DNA of 64,000 nt from Rhodobacteraceae bacterium IMCC1335 (GCA_039640495.1 CP046864.1:2294001-2358000), one strand, 5' to 3'; positions 25,446-34,087 are shown, numbered from the stretch's first letter. Numbers and translations are program-made. Notes: generated from the letters alone by a model not told the origin.

Positions 25446-26183
25446 TTAAGGCGCAGTGCGTTCAAAGAACTCAAGCTTGCGCTTCTGGGCTGCACGATGC
25501 GCAGCCACAGCCTTGTCACCCTTATCCAGCGCGTCTGCCGGGGGCGTCTTCTTCGGGGCATTTTTATAAATGCTTAGATCAAAGCGGTCATTGGCACCGC
25601 CCTGCTTGTCATAAACACTATCCACCAACCCCATATCCAAGGCTTCATCTGCTTCGAACCAAGTTTCTTCATTCATTAATTCGGTGAATTGGTCAGCAGA
25701 CTTGCCAGTTTTAGTTGCGTAGTCGCGGCGGATGCCATTATCGATTTTCAGCAGAAGATCGGAACCTTTTTGATGTTCACGGTTATCGCCTACAGTCCAA
25801 CCCCAAGCGTTGTGAATCATAATCTGCGCACCCTGCGCAATTTCGATCTCATCACCGCCCATCATCAGATAGGACGCTGCAGAAGCGGCGACTCCGTCAA
25901 TATGCACCACGACGCGGGCGCTGTGTTGCTCTAAGGCGGTTTTCATAGCGCGGGCCATGAACACATCGCCACCCGGACAATCCAAACGCAGGTGAATAAC
26001 ATCGGCCTCGATACTGTTCAGTTCGGTGCGAAACTCAGCTGAAGTCACACCCCAATAGCCGATGGAATCATAAAGCATGATCTCGACTGCGGTGCCTTCT
26101 TCATCCATTGCCCGCACCTGCAGGCCAGTTGCATCGCCATCTATAGCCTGTAATGCGCGGGCCATGATTTCTTTGAAGTTCAT
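25446..26183 (-). CDS. Prohead protease, ClpP/S14-type
   Basis: 245 residues. The ClpP-like core has LRLDCPGGDVFMARAMKTAL, the catalytic serine S101 in GVAASAASYLMMGG and histidine H124 in IMIHNAWGW. It would process capsid and portal during head maturation. The C-terminal ~60 residues are charged (KKTPPADALDKGDKAVAAHR). The ATG overlaps the portal stop by four bases. Confidence 0.88.
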   Translation of the reverse strand: MNFKEIMARALQAIDGDATGLQVRAMDEEGTAVEIMLYDSIGYWGVTSAEFRTELNSIEADVIHLRLDCPGGDVFMARAMKTALEQHSARVVVHIDGVAASAASYLMMGGDEIEIAQGAQIMIHNAWGWTVGDNREHQKGSDLLLKIDNGIRRDYATKTGKSADQFTELMNEETWFEADEALDMGLVDSVYDKQGGANDRFDLSIYKNAPKKTPPADALDKGDKAVAAHRAAQKRKLEFFERTAP

Positions 26184-27520
26184 TGCGCTTCCTCTCGCGT
26201 TGTCTGGAAATATGGCGCGGGCGGCTTCTCACCACCATCACCCTCATCTTGCTTTTCCCCTGCAGCCTTAGCCACCGGGCGGTATAATTTATCCGCATCA
26301 GGGTCATCCAACTTGGAAAGGCGTTCTAAAGAACGAATTTCATTAACCGTCATCCACCCCGGATGCTGGGTGCCACCAACCGCAATTTTATGCGCATCGT
26401 AACGCGCGGCCAGATCAGCCCGCAGCAATGCGTCCATGTTGAACTTGATCGAAATCCCAGACATTCGTTCTTCACGCGATAAAAGTTTGCGCGACAATTC
26501 CGCCTCAAACCGCTTAACGTGCTTACGCACTGCCAAGATGTAGAATTGGGCGGTTTGGGCATTGATACCCGTTCCCCAACTGGTCGATTTTTCAGTAATG
26601 CCGATCAGATGTGGAGGAACCCCATATGCGCGGGCCATGTCTAAGGCCTGATAAGACCGTGACTGGAACAACTGCGCCGTTTCTGGATCCGTCATCAATG
26701 ACGTAAACTTACCACCTTCTGACAAAACCGCAGGGATGTGAGAATTCTGGACACCGCCAAACTTACGAACCCAATATGCCCGAACTTCATCAGCCATCTT
26801 TTCGTCAACCTTGCCATCATAGCTTATGTAGCCCGGCGGGTTGATGCCCTGCTTATAGAACTTCGAAGCATACAGATCAGCATCAAGGCCAATCCCCATG
26901 GAACGCGCAAAACACTTCAGTGGCGATAATGCTTCCAGACCCTGCATCGTGATCGACGCCCTGAAATGTAAAATATCATCTTGATCACGACCTACAGTTT
27001 CACCGTTTTCAGTGACGCTATAAGCCGCTCGACCAGCACGTTTGAACGGGCGGACATTAGCATCGAACAATGGACGCAAACCAATCGCTTCGCCACGTCG
27101 ATTGCGTTCAATGTCGGCATATGAATTTCCATCTACAAACGCGACAGCGCCCAAGCCTTCAAAGAACACTTCAGGGGACCACAACGCATGTGGATCGATG
27201 TTCACCAGATACTGAACTGGATGATCACGCAGAACTTCGCTGCCTTTTTCTGAATCCTTTTTCACCACTCGAACTGGGCAGGTTCCAATTGTACCTGACA
27301 ACAACGAAACGCACCCGAAAACCGCTGTCAGCTTCATAGCCGATTCACGCGTCACAGCATCACCACCAATCGACCCAAACAGTTCTTGCCATTCCTCCAT
27401 ACTCGCAGATGACTGCAAGTTTACGGGTCGGGCTTCCTGTTGGACAAGTGCCGCAACAACAGGTTCCGCGCGCGCAGATTCTGCTGTTGACTGCTGTCTT
27501 CCAAATATACGGTCAAACAT
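26180..27520 (-). CDS. Portal protein (HK97 family)
   Basis: 446 residues with HK97-portal features: RESAMKLTAVFGCVSLLSGTI, HPVQYLVNIDPH, DDILHFRASITMQGLEALSPL, SKFYKQGINPPGYISYDGKV and GVPPHLIGITEKSTSWGTGI. It forms the dodecameric DNA channel at one vertex. It overlaps the terminase end by eight bases. Confidence 0.92.
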   Translation of the reverse strand: MFDRIFGRQQSTAESARAEPVVAALVQQEARPVNLQSSASMEEWQELFGSIGGDAVTRESAMKLTAVFGCVSLLSGTIGTCPVRVVKKDSEKGSEVLRDHPVQYLVNIDPHALWSPEVFFEGLGAVAFVDGNSYADIERNRRGEAIGLRPLFDANVRPFKRAGRAAYSVTENGETVGRDQDDILHFRASITMQGLEALSPLKCFARSMGIGLDADLYASKFYKQGINPPGYISYDGKVDEKMADEVRAYWVRKFGGVQNSHIPAVLSEGGKFTSLMTDPETAQLFQSRSYQALDMARAYGVPPHLIGITEKSTSWGTGINAQTAQFYILAVRKHVKRFEAELSRKLLSREERMSGISIKFNMDALLRADLAARYDAHKIAVGGTQHPGWMTVNEIRSLERLSKLDDPDADKLYRPVAKAAGEKQDEGDGGEKPPAPYFQTTREEAQ

Positions 27521-29261
27521 CCACGAACCCCTGCGTTATGACGCCCTTGCTTTCCAATTCAACAACTTGACTAAGTGGCCAAATCCCATTGATCAGCGCT
27601 GCGATGCCGTCGATCTTGTCTTCTGGGGCCAGCTTGGCTGGGTAGATGAAATCACCACCCTGCACCTGTTTCAGCAATGTGTTGCTGGCCATCCAAGTTA
27701 ATACCGGATTGCCATCATTGATGACCCGGCGATCCTCAACACCCGCAATCAGCGCGTGGAAAGGTTCATTCAAATTTGAAGCGCGGGGCCGTAGTTCAAC
27801 TGCATTCAACCCAGCTTCATCCCATGTCGCGGCCATCTGGTTGGCATACATCGGATCATAGATGACCATTTCGACATCCAAATGTGGAAGGTCAGCCCAA
27901 CCCCATTCATCATCGCCAACGCCCGCCAACTGAAGCACCAAAGATTCTACAATATGCAGATCCAATTCAGCGCCCGGCGTCGTGCGAACAAATTCATCCC
28001 TGACCCATGCCCAGATGTGTTCATTCCCCGGCGCATCAACATTCTTCTGGGGCATAAAATGCCAACTGAACACGCGGTAGCTGCGCCCCTCCGGTATCAC
28101 GACAACGACGCTGGAAAAGTCATGGCGGGTCGCAAGATCGACGCCGATGTAGGCTTTGCACCCAGCATAGTCAGCCAGTTTCATTTCGTGATCTTCTGCG
28201 GCGCGCCATGCTTCCATGTCGATGGCCGAAGCGCCAACACTAGTCCAAATATCCAGATGCTTGCGTAAAAACTCACCCATGGCCGCAAGACTGGCAGCAG
28301 CCTTTTTCCATTCGTCCTGCATGTACTGCAGTGACTTTGCGGCATGCAGGCTTGGGTTTGCCTTTTCCCATGTCGCCTGTTCGGCAGGGTCATCCCCTTC
28401 ATCCGCTTCAAAGATCAACCCGAAATAGCTGTCATCTTCAAACGCACCATCCAGAATGCGTTGCAAATATTTCCGCTGCTCATAGCAGATGCCTGCGGTG
28501 TTATATCCCGCCGTTGTGATCGCAATCAGCAAGGGTTGTTCGCGCGCACCCAAAGCCGATGCCATCGAATCCCAAACATCCCGTTTGTCGTGCTCATGCA
28601 ATTCATCAACGATTGCACAATGCGGATTTTTGCCGTCCTTCGATTTGGTTTGACTGGCAATCGGTTGAAATACAGCAGCCGGGTCAGCCGTCTTAATCTT
28701 GTGTTCTTCGATATGCAGGCCAAGCAATTCATCAAGGCCCATTCCTTCAGCGCGACCAGTCTGGGCCATCACGCGGGCACAATCGAAAACGATACGCGCC
28801 TGCGCGGTTGATGACGCGGCAGAATAAACCTTTGCACCCGGCTCACCATCCGGCCCCAAGAAGTACAAACCCACACCCGCCAGCAATGTAGACTTGCCGT
28901 TTTTGCGTGGCACCTCGACATAGGCAGTGCGGAACCGTCGAATACCGGTGACCATGTGCCGCCAGCCGCCGATCTGCGAAATCATAAACGACTGCCAACC
29001 CAACAGCCTTATGGTTTCATTCCGCGCTGCCCACGCCCCTTCGATATGGGGCAAGGCTTCCATGAACCCACACATATGTTCCGCCGCTTCCATATCGAAA
29101 ACGAATGGGAACTGATCTGTGCCAGCCCGCTTCAGATCCTTGCGGAACCGTTTACAGGCCTGTTTGTTCCGCTTACAGCTGGGCACCTTGCCAGAAAGGA
29201 TGTCTTCAACCCAATCCAGCGCCCGCAATGTGATCGGCGTTTCGACCGATGCATCAAGCAT
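27513..29261 (-). CDS. Terminase large subunit
   Basis: 582 residues. The ATPase part has the variant Walker A RKNGKST (119-125) and Walker B AIVDE (D219-E220) followed by HEHDKRDVWDS. The nuclease part has aspartates in AYIGVDLATRHDFSS (~370) and later ones in VIYDPMYANQ. It packages DNA into proheads and cuts concatemers. It belongs to the Terminase_1/YmfN-like group used by HK97-like phages with cohesive ends. Confidence 0.93.
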   Translation of the reverse strand: MLDASVETPITLRALDWVEDILSGKVPSCKRNKQACKRFRKDLKRAGTDQFPFVFDMEAAEHMCGFMEALPHIEGAWAARNETIRLLGWQSFMISQIGGWRHMVTGIRRFRTAYVEVPRKNGKSTLLAGVGLYFLGPDGEPGAKVYSAASSTAQARIVFDCARVMAQTGRAEGMGLDELLGLHIEEHKIKTADPAAVFQPIASQTKSKDGKNPHCAIVDELHEHDKRDVWDSMASALGAREQPLLIAITTAGYNTAGICYEQRKYLQRILDGAFEDDSYFGLIFEADEGDDPAEQATWEKANPSLHAAKSLQYMQDEWKKAAASLAAMGEFLRKHLDIWTSVGASAIDMEAWRAAEDHEMKLADYAGCKAYIGVDLATRHDFSSVVVVIPEGRSYRVFSWHFMPQKNVDAPGNEHIWAWVRDEFVRTTPGAELDLHIVESLVLQLAGVGDDEWGWADLPHLDVEMVIYDPMYANQMAATWDEAGLNAVELRPRASNLNEPFHALIAGVEDRRVINDGNPVLTWMASNTLLKQVQGGDFIYPAKLAPEDKIDGIAALINGIWPLSQVVELESKGVITQGFVDV

Positions 29262-29264
29262 AAA

Positions 29265-29717
29265 TCAACCGCGCGTCTTTTTGGCCATCGGCCTGAATGG
29301 CGTGACAACCTTCTTACCATAGCCACTTTCAGGTGGCAGCTTATCCAGCGTGTCCATGAAGGACGTTTGCGCCGATTGGCCATTTTTGGCCCGCGCATAA
29401 GGCGTGGCCAACAATTCCCGTTCCAGTGTCAACAGCTTGTTTTCGTGGAAGGCGCGGCTTTGTTCTTTCCCAGAAAGGTAGTTGCTGGCCGTGGCCTCAA
29501 ATTCTTCATTCGCGATTTCAGCTGAAACCTTATCGTATGCGGCGCGGTGAACAGCATAGCGAACAACCATCCCGAAAACCGCTTCAGACAAAACACGCTC
29601 ACGGCGTAATTCAGCAAGGATACTTTCACCGTGCTTTCGCTCACCATCACCGAAGTGATCGGGCCAGCCGCCCAGTAAGGTGACCAGATGTTCAATGCTA
29701 GATACTGCAGCAGCCAT
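29265..29717 (-). CDS. Terminase small subunit (P27-like)
   Basis: 150 residues, three bases upstream of the large subunit gene. A helical N-terminal region (VTLLGGWPDHFGDGERKHGESILAELRRE, in parts) and an ending basic tail (KKVVTPFRPMAKKTRG) fit P27-type small terminases that recognise the packaging site. Recognition rests mainly on place and size. A strong AAGGGGGGGG sequence precedes the ATG. Confidence 0.75.
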   Translation of the reverse strand: MAAAVSSIEHLVTLLGGWPDHFGDGERKHGESILAELRRERVLSEAVFGMVVRYAVHRAAYDKVSAEIANEEFEATASNYLSGKEQSRAFHENKLLTLERELLATPYARAKNGQSAQTSFMDTLDKLPPESGYGKKVVTPFRPMAKKTRG

Positions 29718-29804
29718 AAGACCCCCCCCTTAAACTTGTGCGCGCAAAAATCTCATTACACACGCAGGTCTAGCCTTTGGGGGATGTGAACTTTTCATCC
29801 CCCC
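29718..29804. promoter_or_regulatory. Candidate cos/packaging site
   Basis: This non-coding stretch between the HNH and small terminase genes holds a C8 run (29722-29729) and a perfect hairpin GGGGGATG (29779-29786), loop, CATCCCCC (29796-29803). In HNH-containing HK97-like phages the cos site lies in this place. The exact nicking positions cannot be read. Confidence 0.4.
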
Positions 29805-30185
29805 CTACCGCTTGGCCCTGCGCTCCATCCGTTGTTTCTTTGACGAGTGGCAATGCGCGCAAAGCGATTGCAAACCACCAAACCAGAACAATCCATGATC
29901 ACCGTTGTGTGGAATCACATGGTCAGCGACTGTTGCCAGTTGCCTTGAATGATCTGGGCACATTGCACACAACGGTTCAGCATTCAGTTGCTTGCGCCGC
30001 TTGTCTTGCCATGCCTTACGCGAATACCATTTAGCATAGGGCCGCTTGCCGCGTGACACTTCGGATCGCGCGCTGCGTTCCTTCTGATCAACGACTGCAT
30101 GTTTGGGGCAGTAACTTTCGCCTACCTCGATCAGACGGGCACAACCCGAATGCGCACAAGGTTTCTTTGGCACCGCACCACCCAC
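29805..30185 (-). CDS. HNH endonuclease linked to DNA packaging
   Basis: 126 residues with N-terminal zinc-type cysteines (CAHSGCARLIEVGESYCPKH) and the HNH core: ATVADHVIPHNGDHGLFWFG, then LQSLCAHCHSSKKQR. HNH proteins beside terminase stimulate cos cleavage in HK97-type phages. No inactivating change is visible in the H-N-H positions. Confidence 0.85.
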   Translation of the reverse strand: MGGAVPKKPCAHSGCARLIEVGESYCPKHAVVDQKERSARSEVSRGKRPYAKWYSRKAWQDKRRKQLNAEPLCAMCPDHSRQLATVADHVIPHNGDHGLFWFGGLQSLCAHCHSSKKQRMERRAKR

Positions 30186-30207
30186 AATGTTTGAGAACTA
30201 CCAACGC

Positions 30208-30240
30208 AAAAGCGCCCAACAGTTTCCTGCGGGCGCTTTT
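30208..30240. terminator. Bidirectional intrinsic terminator
   Basis: AAAAGCGCCC (30208-30217), 13-base loop, GGGCGCTTTT (30231-30240) is perfectly paired and has a T-run in either direction. It separates the middle (replication/regulatory) block from the packaging block, so late transcription needs antitermination or its own promoter downstream. Confidence 0.8.
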
Positions 30241-30294
30241 GTAGATGATGCACATTTACTAAGGGGCTGACGACCTAACCGTCAACGATTATTT

Positions 30295-31077
30295 TCAATC
30301 CCAGATTGGTGACTGCCCAGAACCAAAGTGAATGACAGAGATTCCACCGCGCTTTACTGGTCCCATCATCCTATCTAAAGCCGCAGCTAATGCCGTAGCT
30401 AACGCTTTGATATGGTCACCCTTTGCGCTATGTCCCTCGCGCACCCAGCCATGCGCGCGCAGCACATCAGTCAACGAACTATCCTCAATGCACACAGCAT
30501 CAATCAACCGCCGATCCATGATGGTTGCCTTCGACCCACGATCAGACGGGCGGATGCGCCGAACTACCATCGCTGACCCACTACCGATGCGTTGCCGCAG
30601 AACATCAATGCGCTGCCGATCACGCAACACAGCGTCCATGAACTCACCGCCGCCACTGCCACCACCTTGCGACACGCTTTCTAACGATGAACACTTCACG
30701 CCAGCACATGAATGCTTTTCCACCAGATCCCGATAGAAGCGACCCATAGCCACCTGCGCAGGGCTGAAGGGTGAAGGCTTCTTATGGCGCGCAGCCTTTG
30801 CCGCCATATTATCGAAGCTGTCAGCACGCTGCAGCGTCTTGCGCCCCATGTATCCCGCCGCCTTCAATTCGAAGTCATCTTCACCCTTGGGATAGTACGC
30901 CATAGATTCAAACATGCGCACAGGACCACGCGCTGGAGCCATAGGGATTTCAGGGCCAACCGCATCAGGTACAAAGCCTAATGAACGCACTTCATTCATG
31001 CGCGCCTGTTCAGCCATCAACACCGCCGCGCGTCGCTCCATTCGTTCAATCACTTCATTAAAACCGTTAGCACTCAT
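30295..31077 (-). CDS. Phage protein, unknown (possible late regulator position)
   Basis: The start at 31077 overlaps the upstream stop by four bases and gives 260 residues. An N-terminal charged helix (NEVIERMERRAAVLMAEQAR) is followed by a GGKxE-like region, a Ser/Gly-rich linker (SSLESVSQGGGSGGGEF) and a C-terminal domain with LIDAVCIEDSSLTDVLRAHGW, which resembles a helix-turn-helix, ending in a hydrophobic sheet. Being last before the terminator that guards the late genes, it could be a late-gene activator or antiterminator. This is inference from place. Confidence 0.5.
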   Translation of the reverse strand: MSANGFNEVIERMERRAAVLMAEQARMNEVRSLGFVPDAVGPEIPMAPARGPVRMFESMAYYPKGEDDFELKAAGYMGRKTLQRADSFDNMAAKAARHKKPSPFSPAQVAMGRFYRDLVEKHSCAGVKCSSLESVSQGGGSGGGEFMDAVLRDRQRIDVLRQRIGSGSAMVVRRIRPSDRGSKATIMDRRLIDAVCIEDSSLTDVLRAHGWVREGHSAKGDHIKALATALAAALDRMMGPVKRGGISVIHFGSGQSPIWD

Positions 31078-31655
31078 GCTGCTGCCCCTTTTGGTTTTGC
31101 ATTGATGATGTCTAGACAGCGCCGCCGCGCGTCCATGTATCCTTGAACCCACACCAGATCCCGTGCGTCTGCACGTCCTCGCTCCTGATCGCGCTGTATG
31201 CTTGCCCGCTTGCGCTGATTGCCTTCGGCCTGCTGCTTGATCTGACTGGCCGCATATCCATTGGGTGGCGCGCCAAACTTCTTCAGATAGAAGAACAGTT
31301 CGACAAGATAGCCGCCTGACTTTGCAGCGTCACCAGCACCGGATTGCAAATAGGACCGAACCAAACGACTTTCACTGGCTGGTGGCTTTTGCAACAGAAC
31401 AGCCCAATTGCAAATGGACACCTCAGCAGGCCAGATGTTTTTTTTTGGACCACTCGCATATCGTTCAACAACTTCAGCCAACGCCTTCAATCGGTCCTCA
31501 AACATATAAGCCAAACGCGCCTCAAGACTGGCCAACATCTTATCATGATCCTCGACGGATCGACCGCGCTTGCGCACCATGCCCCTTTGGTTCAACGGTT
31601 CAATCAAGCACTGCCTGACCCGCTCTTTGCCTTCTTTTTGTTCTGCGCCTTCCAC
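31074..31655 (-). CDS. Phage protein, unknown, helical
   Basis: A GTG start at 31655 with AAAGGG upstream gives 193 residues. The protein is highly charged and mostly helical (RSVEDHDKMLASLEARLAYM, then KQQAEGNQRKRASIQRDQER) with a central tryptophan (ICNWAVLLQKPP). I do not recognise the family. It follows the candidate origin and may serve in replication. Confidence 0.5.
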   Translation of the reverse strand: MEGAEQKEGKERVRQCLIEPLNQRGMVRKRGRSVEDHDKMLASLEARLAYMFEDRLKALAEVVERYASGPKKNIWPAEVSICNWAVLLQKPPASESRLVRSYLQSGAGDAAKSGGYLVELFFYLKKFGAPPNGYAASQIKQQAEGNQRKRASIQRDQERGRADARDLVWVQGYMDARRRCLDIINAKPKGAAA

Positions 31656-31685
31656 TGCCCCAATCCCTTTCTAAGCAAATCCGAC

Positions 31686-31874
31686 TTATCCACAGGCACT
31701 GCACTGGCCGTTTGGGTTCCGTCTATTTCGTTTCTTTTCTTTTCGTTTCATTTCTTATCAGAGGTGACAGAACTGACTAAAAATGATGGAAAATTCCGTG
31801 TTTTTTCCGTATTGATCCGTAAAGTCTCGTAACTATTCCGTAATATTCTGTAACTGTGACAGAACCTTACAGAA
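31686..31874. other. Candidate phage replication origin: DnaA box plus helically phased iterons
   Basis: This 221-base non-coding gap contains a perfect DnaA-box consensus TTATCCACA (31686-31694), a pyrimidine-rich AT tract (31731-31758), and six TTCCGTAA-like repeats starting at 31794, 31805, 31815, 31825, 31836 and 31846, i.e. one every 10-11 bases on the same face of the helix, plus an inverted TTACAGAA at 31867. It lies directly downstream of the putative replication gene at 31877. Confidence 0.6.
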
Positions 31875-31876
31875 CG

Positions 31877-32488
31877 TCATGGGCGCTCAGTCACGATCAC
31901 ATCCAACGCTTCGCGGATGATAGGCTCTGTGCGATTGCATTCAGGGCGGTGCTCAACCAACCAAGAATCAAGGCGTTCAACAAAGCTGGGGTTTGCCATC
32001 AGATGCTTGGCCCCAATGCGTTCCAGCATCTGCGTCAGATCCTTCAGGCGCTTGCGTTCCCGCATCTTAGCCTTGGCCTCTGCATTCTTGCGCTTGGACC
32101 CCAATGCCTTCACGGCCATTTCAGTGACCACAGGATGCGCCCAACGCACTTCACCGTTGCTGCACCGGACCTTATGCCAGTTATACAGGGGCGAGATTTC
32201 GCGCTTACACAGACCCTGCCAGCGCTCGATGTCGATGTTCAGATACTTGGCCAGCAACCGATCATCACAAGGCAACGTGCCAACGGGTGATTGATCCTGC
32301 GACACAAAGAACAGGTTGAATCCGTAAAAACCGACTTCTGGTTCCGCCAACAAGCAGAACCGACTATTCAGCCAGCGCCGGAAATGCATTTCAACATAGA
32401 AATGACTTTCCAACCTTTGGTCCGTTGCGATTGGGTATTCTTCCAGTACATCAGCATCGATAAGTTGGACGGCCTTTGAAACATTCAT
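31877..32488 (-). CDS. Putative phage replication protein (DUF1376-like N-terminus)
   Basis: The start at 32488 overlaps the upstream stop (ATGA) and gives 203 residues. Residues ~25-120 (FYVEMHFRRWLNSRFCLL, then FYGFNLFFVSQDQSPVGTLP and LAKYLNIDIERWQGL) look like the DUF1376 winged-helix module of phage replication initiators. The rest is a basic helical tail (RKNAEAKAKMRERKRLKDL). Its stop is followed at once by the iteron cluster, as expected for an initiator that binds nearby. Confidence 0.6.
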   Translation of the reverse strand: MNVSKAVQLIDADVLEEYPIATDQRLESHFYVEMHFRRWLNSRFCLLAEPEVGFYGFNLFFVSQDQSPVGTLPCDDRLLAKYLNIDIERWQGLCKREISPLYNWHKVRCSNGEVRWAHPVVTEMAVKALGSKRKNAEAKAKMRERKRLKDLTQMLERIGAKHLMANPSFVERLDSWLVEHRPECNRTEPIIREALDVIVTERP

Positions 32489-32739
32489 AACTGCCTTCTT
32501 TCTGCTGCGCGGGCTTGCCGATCTGACAACCACGCCGACTGCACATGGGTCACATGCCGCCGCGCGGCGCGGGTCAGATCGCGGATGCCCGCGTCATGTT
32601 GTTCATATTTACCCATGCGCCAAATCAGGGCTGACATGACCATTTTGGCGCGAACATCAAGCTGCGGCAGCACTTCACGCATATCGCCCAAGATCAGGCG
32701 GCAGTTACCGATGGTGACTTCACGCTGAATACCCATCAT
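32485..32739 (-). pseudogene. Truncated DNA methyltransferase remnant
   Basis: 84 residues. The first ~35 (EVTIGNCRLILGDMREVLPQ, then KMVMS) match the N-terminal strand of phage DNA methyltransferases that normally continues into S/D-P-P-Y. Here the catalytic motif is absent and the frame goes into ALIWRMGKYEQHDAGIRDLT, an unrelated basic end. The result reads as an in-frame deletion fusing the N-terminus of a methyltransferase to a short downstream coding end. It keeps four-base overlaps on both sides, so it is still translated in the operon. Function is probably lost or changed. Confidence 0.5.
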
Positions 32740-33230
32740 GCTGCACCCGCAGATGAACACTCAGCAGCATGCAAAATCGCCGCAGCCAATACGCGCTCTT
32801 GCATCCGCTTGGACCCACGCCGATAGGCCCGCCCAACATAATCCTTCCCCAACCCCAAGACACGTGAAGCCTCAGATAAGGAACGAAACTCAAGTGGCCC
32901 GATTTTGAAAGGCTTTGCACAGTGCTGCCCACGATCATTGCGCAAGCCAATGCTATCAGGGCAACCATCTGCCAAACGGCGGTACACCTGATCAATCCCA
33001 ATCCCCAAAGCCTTTGCCGCCTGTGCAGGGCTGTCATAGTCAATGCCGCGAATACGAACGGGCATAGGTTCAGGACCGGACAAACCCCGCGCCATGCGAT
33101 GCAAGGTGCCTGCGCGGATATGTTGACGCACAGTTGTTCCCGTTACGCCAAGCGCAGCACCCGCTTCATCTGCATGCGCATAAATGCGACCGCAGATTTC
33201 GATGTTTTGATATTTCCGACCACCCATCAC
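32736..33230 (-). CDS. Phage DNA-binding protein with repeated HTH-like units
   Basis: 164 residues with three similar units: YAHADEAGAALGVTGTTVRQHI, YDSPAQAAKALGIGIDQVYRRL and FRSLSEASRVLGLGKDYVGRAY. Each has the A-x2-LG(V/I/L)-x3-x-V pattern of a small helix-turn-helix (NUMOD1-like) preceded by a short aromatic strand. Such modules usually accompany homing-type nucleases; here only the DNA-binding part is present. A role in regulation or replication is inferred. Confidence 0.6.
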   Translation of the reverse strand: MMGGRKYQNIEICGRIYAHADEAGAALGVTGTTVRQHIRAGTLHRMARGLSGPEPMPVRIRGIDYDSPAQAAKALGIGIDQVYRRLADGCPDSIGLRNDRGQHCAKPFKIGPLEFRSLSEASRVLGLGKDYVGRAYRRGSKRMQERVLAAAILHAAECSSAGAA

Positions 33231-33565
33231 AAACCACCCTCGACTTGATCAAGGCGATGCAGGAACACAGCATAAAGCCATGCCGGATCGAACCCAGCCA
33301 AGTTGGCAGCATCCGCAAAGCCAGGCGTCCCAAACCAATTCAGAGCGAAGGCCCGTTCATTCTTGTTGACGCTCCATCGCTTCCCAAAAACCAACTGCCA
33401 CTGATCATAAATGACCTCGCACCAAAGAGCGCGGCAGGCATCTGGATCCATTTCCTCACAGAATTCCCGATCAGTGATTGGCGCATCCATGTCCATCAAA
33501 CAGGCGCGTGTATCAGCCACTTGCCCTGCAATCTCCGTGGCGATTGGCACATCAAGAAACGTCAT
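33227..33565 (-). CDS. Phage protein, unknown
   Basis: The start at 33565 overlaps the upstream stop by four bases and gives 112 residues. The protein is acidic with many aromatic residues (CRALWCEVIYDQWQLVFGKR, AFALNWFGTPGFADAANLAG). No family is recognised. It sits in a run of six genes joined by four-base overlaps, so it is part of the replication/regulatory operon. Confidence 0.5.
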   Translation of the reverse strand: MTFLDVPIATEIAGQVADTRACLMDMDAPITDREFCEEMDPDACRALWCEVIYDQWQLVFGKRWSVNKNERAFALNWFGTPGFADAANLAGFDPAWLYAVFLHRLDQVEGGL

Positions 33566-34038
33566 TCCATTTCCCCACATCCCCGACCGACTTCACCGGC
33601 ACTGCCATCTGCAACAAAGTCCTTCCAATGCCGCCAACCTTTTGGGCAAAGAAAACCCCATTCACGGACACGCGGGCCGGTGATGAAGATGGTGACAGCG
33701 GGGGCATTTCTGACGATCAAGCGATGTGCAAACCGCGCATCACGATACACCCAGCACCCAACGCCAATCAGGCGCGAACGGCGCACAGCAAAAGCATCAA
33801 TGTATTCTTCCAGCAAACCAGACTCGACCATCAATGACAGGCTTGCCCAAGGATGGTCATGCAACGCACGGTCATCATCATCCTTCAAAACGCAGTGGAC
33901 ATAGACATTCAAAAACCGATTGCGCGGAATCCACCACCAACGCAGCATGTACGGATCATCAGCAGGCCCAATTACAAAATCAGGACCGCGCCGCGCCATC
34001 AAGGCCTTTGCACGTTTAGAAAGCAGCCAAGAAATCAT
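33562..34038 (-). CDS. Cupin-like phage protein
   Basis: 158 residues with a beta-barrel pattern and a cupin-type histidine set: RALHDHPWASLSLMVESGLLEEY and later DARFAHRLIVRNAPAVTIFIT ending in REWGFLCPKGWRHWKDFV. Similar small cupin-like proteins occur in Rhodobacterales and Pseudomonas phages; the substrate is unknown. GGGGGTGAAG precedes the ATG. The start lies just 17 bases beyond a strong terminator, so expression depends on readthrough or a promoter hidden in the stem. Confidence 0.55.
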   Translation of the reverse strand: MISWLLSKRAKALMARRGPDFVIGPADDPYMLRWWWIPRNRFLNVYVHCVLKDDDDRALHDHPWASLSLMVESGLLEEYIDAFAVRRSRLIGVGCWVYRDARFAHRLIVRNAPAVTIFITGPRVREWGFLCPKGWRHWKDFVADGSAGEVGRGCGEME

Positions 34039-34054
34039 ACTTCACCCCCAAAGG

Positions 34055-34087
34055 AAAAAAGGGGTGCGCAAAACTGACCGCGCACCC
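34055..34087 (-). terminator. Intrinsic terminator ahead of the leftward operon
   Basis: On the minus strand GGGTGCGC (34087-34080), 10-base loop, GCGCACCC (34069-34062) is followed by CTTTTTT. It would stop leftward transcripts from the immunity region before the gene at 34038, as a lambda tL-type site would. Confidence 0.75.
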
